This document shows positions 63,061 through 64,000 of a stretch of DNA of 64,000 nt, one piece after another; the first letter of the stretch is position 1, and every line of letters begins with the position of its first letter. This DNA comes from Modicisalibacter ilicicola DSM 19980 (lineage in GTDB: Bacteria; Pseudomonadota; Gammaproteobacteria; Pseudomonadales; Halomonadaceae). The DNA is taken from assembly GCF_900128925.1 (NCBI RefSeq), contig NZ_FQUJ01000010.1, positions 62,001-126,000 on the forward strand. The letters run 5' to 3'. The notes beneath the pieces are model-generated. The model had not been told where the DNA came from. It was given only the letters and a program-made list of their open reading frames with translations, and searched no databases. Made by a program: the position numbers and the translations under genes.

Positions 63061-64000
63061 ATGAGCCGTGACACATCCACCAAGGACTTGCCCAAGCCAG
63101 AGCTGAATCAACCTCGCCGCGCCGGCGACAGCGAGCGTCAGTCCGGCAGCCGGATCACTTATCTGGCGCCGTTACCGTTGCCGACCGGCTATCCGAAGAG
63201 GGATTATCTCAAGGCCATCGACGAGATCAACGATACCTGGCTGGACTATGGCGCCGGCTGGCCTACGGTATTTGGTTGGCAACTGATTCTGGGGGGCACT
63301 GTCGGCCTTTTACTGATGTGCGTAGCTATTATTCCGTTACTAATGTCGGCCATGACCTATAGCGAGGCTTACCCTTTCATGGGTGAATTAGCAATCAACG
63401 TCGATATGGGCATTACCACTGCCTTCTGGGGTGGAGGAGCACTATTTCTCATCGCACTCTCGGTTGTTTTTTATGCCCACCAGCAACGCAAAAGTATCAT
63501 CCCGGTACGTTTCAACCGCGAGCGTCGCGAAGTGTGCTTTGTACCGGAAGGCCTCCAAGGACATGAAGCGCCGGTTTTCGTGCCCTGGGAATCGTTGATG
63601 GCCTGGGTGATCGAGGGCCGCGGCGCTAGCGAGTACGGCGCGATGCAGCAATATGGCTTTGGACTAGGCTATGCACATCCCAAGACCGGGAAGTGGCTGA
63701 CGCTGGAGTTCATGACGCCCGGCCTGCCACTGGCCATCAGCAGTTGGGAAGCGATTCGCGCCTATATGGAGTACGAAGTGAACTCGCTACGCGAAATCCA
63801 GGACCCTGAAGGGTTGCGAGGCCCCGACGACCCTCCCTACGAAGGTCTGCACACCTTGCGCAACGCTCGCCGGAATCTCAATGAGCGACGCCGCAACGGT
63901 GAGGTGGGCTGGTTATATGCGCTATGCTGGTACCTGTTCGATATCATTGAGTTGTGGAACCTGCCCGGCTATCTGGCCGAGTGGGAAACCCGCCGTCTCA
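63061..64000 (+). CDS. DUF6708-like two-TM protein, probable immunity protein, partial
   Basis: Runs off the right edge; 313 codons are visible with no stop. The protein starts with a 60-residue basic, polar region, then has two hydrophobic helices (WQLILGGTVGLLLMCVAIIP near residue 75 and WGGGALFLIALSVVFYA near residue 124), and a cytosolic part PVRFNRERREVCFVPEG with VFVPWESLMAWVIEGRG, the DUF6708 pattern. AGGAAGGAAAAAACA precedes ATG 63061, 17 bases past the effector stop. By position it is a likely inner-membrane immunity protein that neutralises the pore-forming effector. This is inference from context; a second effector is possible. Confidence 0.65.
   Translation, partial: MSRDTSTKDLPKPELNQPRRAGDSERQSGSRITYLAPLPLPTGYPKRDYLKAIDEINDTWLDYGAGWPTVFGWQLILGGTVGLLLMCVAIIPLLMSAMTYSEAYPFMGELAINVDMGITTAFWGGGALFLIALSVVFYAHQQRKSIIPVRFNRERREVCFVPEGLQGHEAPVFVPWESLMAWVIEGRGASEYGAMQQYGFGLGYAHPKTGKWLTLEFMTPGLPLAISSWEAIRAYMEYEVNSLREIQDPEGLRGPDDPPYEGLHTLRNARRNLNERRRNGEVGWLYALCWYLFDIIELWNLPGYLAEWETRRL

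Noticed and set aside
1-64000. CRISPR arrays, tRNA or rRNA genes, insertion sequences, integrases
   Set aside because: None was recognised: no regularly spaced repeats, no tRNA-like cloverleaf noticed, and no transposase or integrase product on either strand.

Overview
The window looks like chromosome from a moderately halophilic, high-GC gammaproteobacterium, most likely Halomonadaceae (Halomonas-like). This is an inference from gene content: glnE, epd-pgk-fba, an abundance of TRAP and sodium-coupled transporters, a BCCT remnant, acidic proteins, and a type VI secretion cluster in the Vibrio cholerae order. No rRNA, tRNA, CRISPR array, insertion sequence or phage gene was seen.

Bases 1-19.5 kb are mostly housekeeping. 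They hold the 5' part of glnE (minus strand, cut by the window edge), an xdhC-mocA pair for molybdenum enzymes, dgkA, an AcuI-type reductase, the epd-pgk-fbaA carbon block, and then short units: DUF1232, an EamA transporter, DUF4235, a Sad-type aldehyde dehydrogenase, a phasin-like small protein, a secreted-repeat protein, a HAD phosphatase, YciH/Sui1, a YbaY-type lipoprotein, an aldo/keto reductase, an outer-membrane barrel, a sirtuin, a NERD protein and a periplasmic RNase T2. The last two are convergent. A BCCT transporter remnant follows.

Bases 20-34.6 kb form an accessory catabolic island. A first TRAP transporter (dctPQM) is tightly coupled to a CitE-like lyase, a TPP enzyme, an M20 amidohydrolase and an aldehyde dehydrogenase. 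A LysR regulator and a sodium:solute symporter are divergent. A short frameshifted gene comes next, then a second TRAP transporter followed by an RraA-family protein. The substrates are unknown. The co-transcribed uptake and enzyme genes suggest import of an amide- or ureido-type carboxylate followed by breakdown.

After dgt and a 0.64 kb AT-rich gap, bases 36.6-64.0 kb are one plus-strand T6SS locus: tssB, tssC, tssE, tssF, tssG, an FHA gene, tssJ, tssK, tssL, clpV (tssH), vasH, vasI, tssA (VasJ type), tssM, a GNAT-like gene, vgrG, a DUF4123 adaptor, a VasX-like 1181-residue effector, and a two-TM DUF6708-like protein (probable immunity) that runs off the right edge. hcp and a PAAR gene are not present, so they must lie elsewhere if the system works. 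The most interesting points are the GNAT gene fused by overlap into the tssM-vgrG junction, the effector-immunity module, the structured T6SS leader, and the uncharacterised TRAP catabolic operon.
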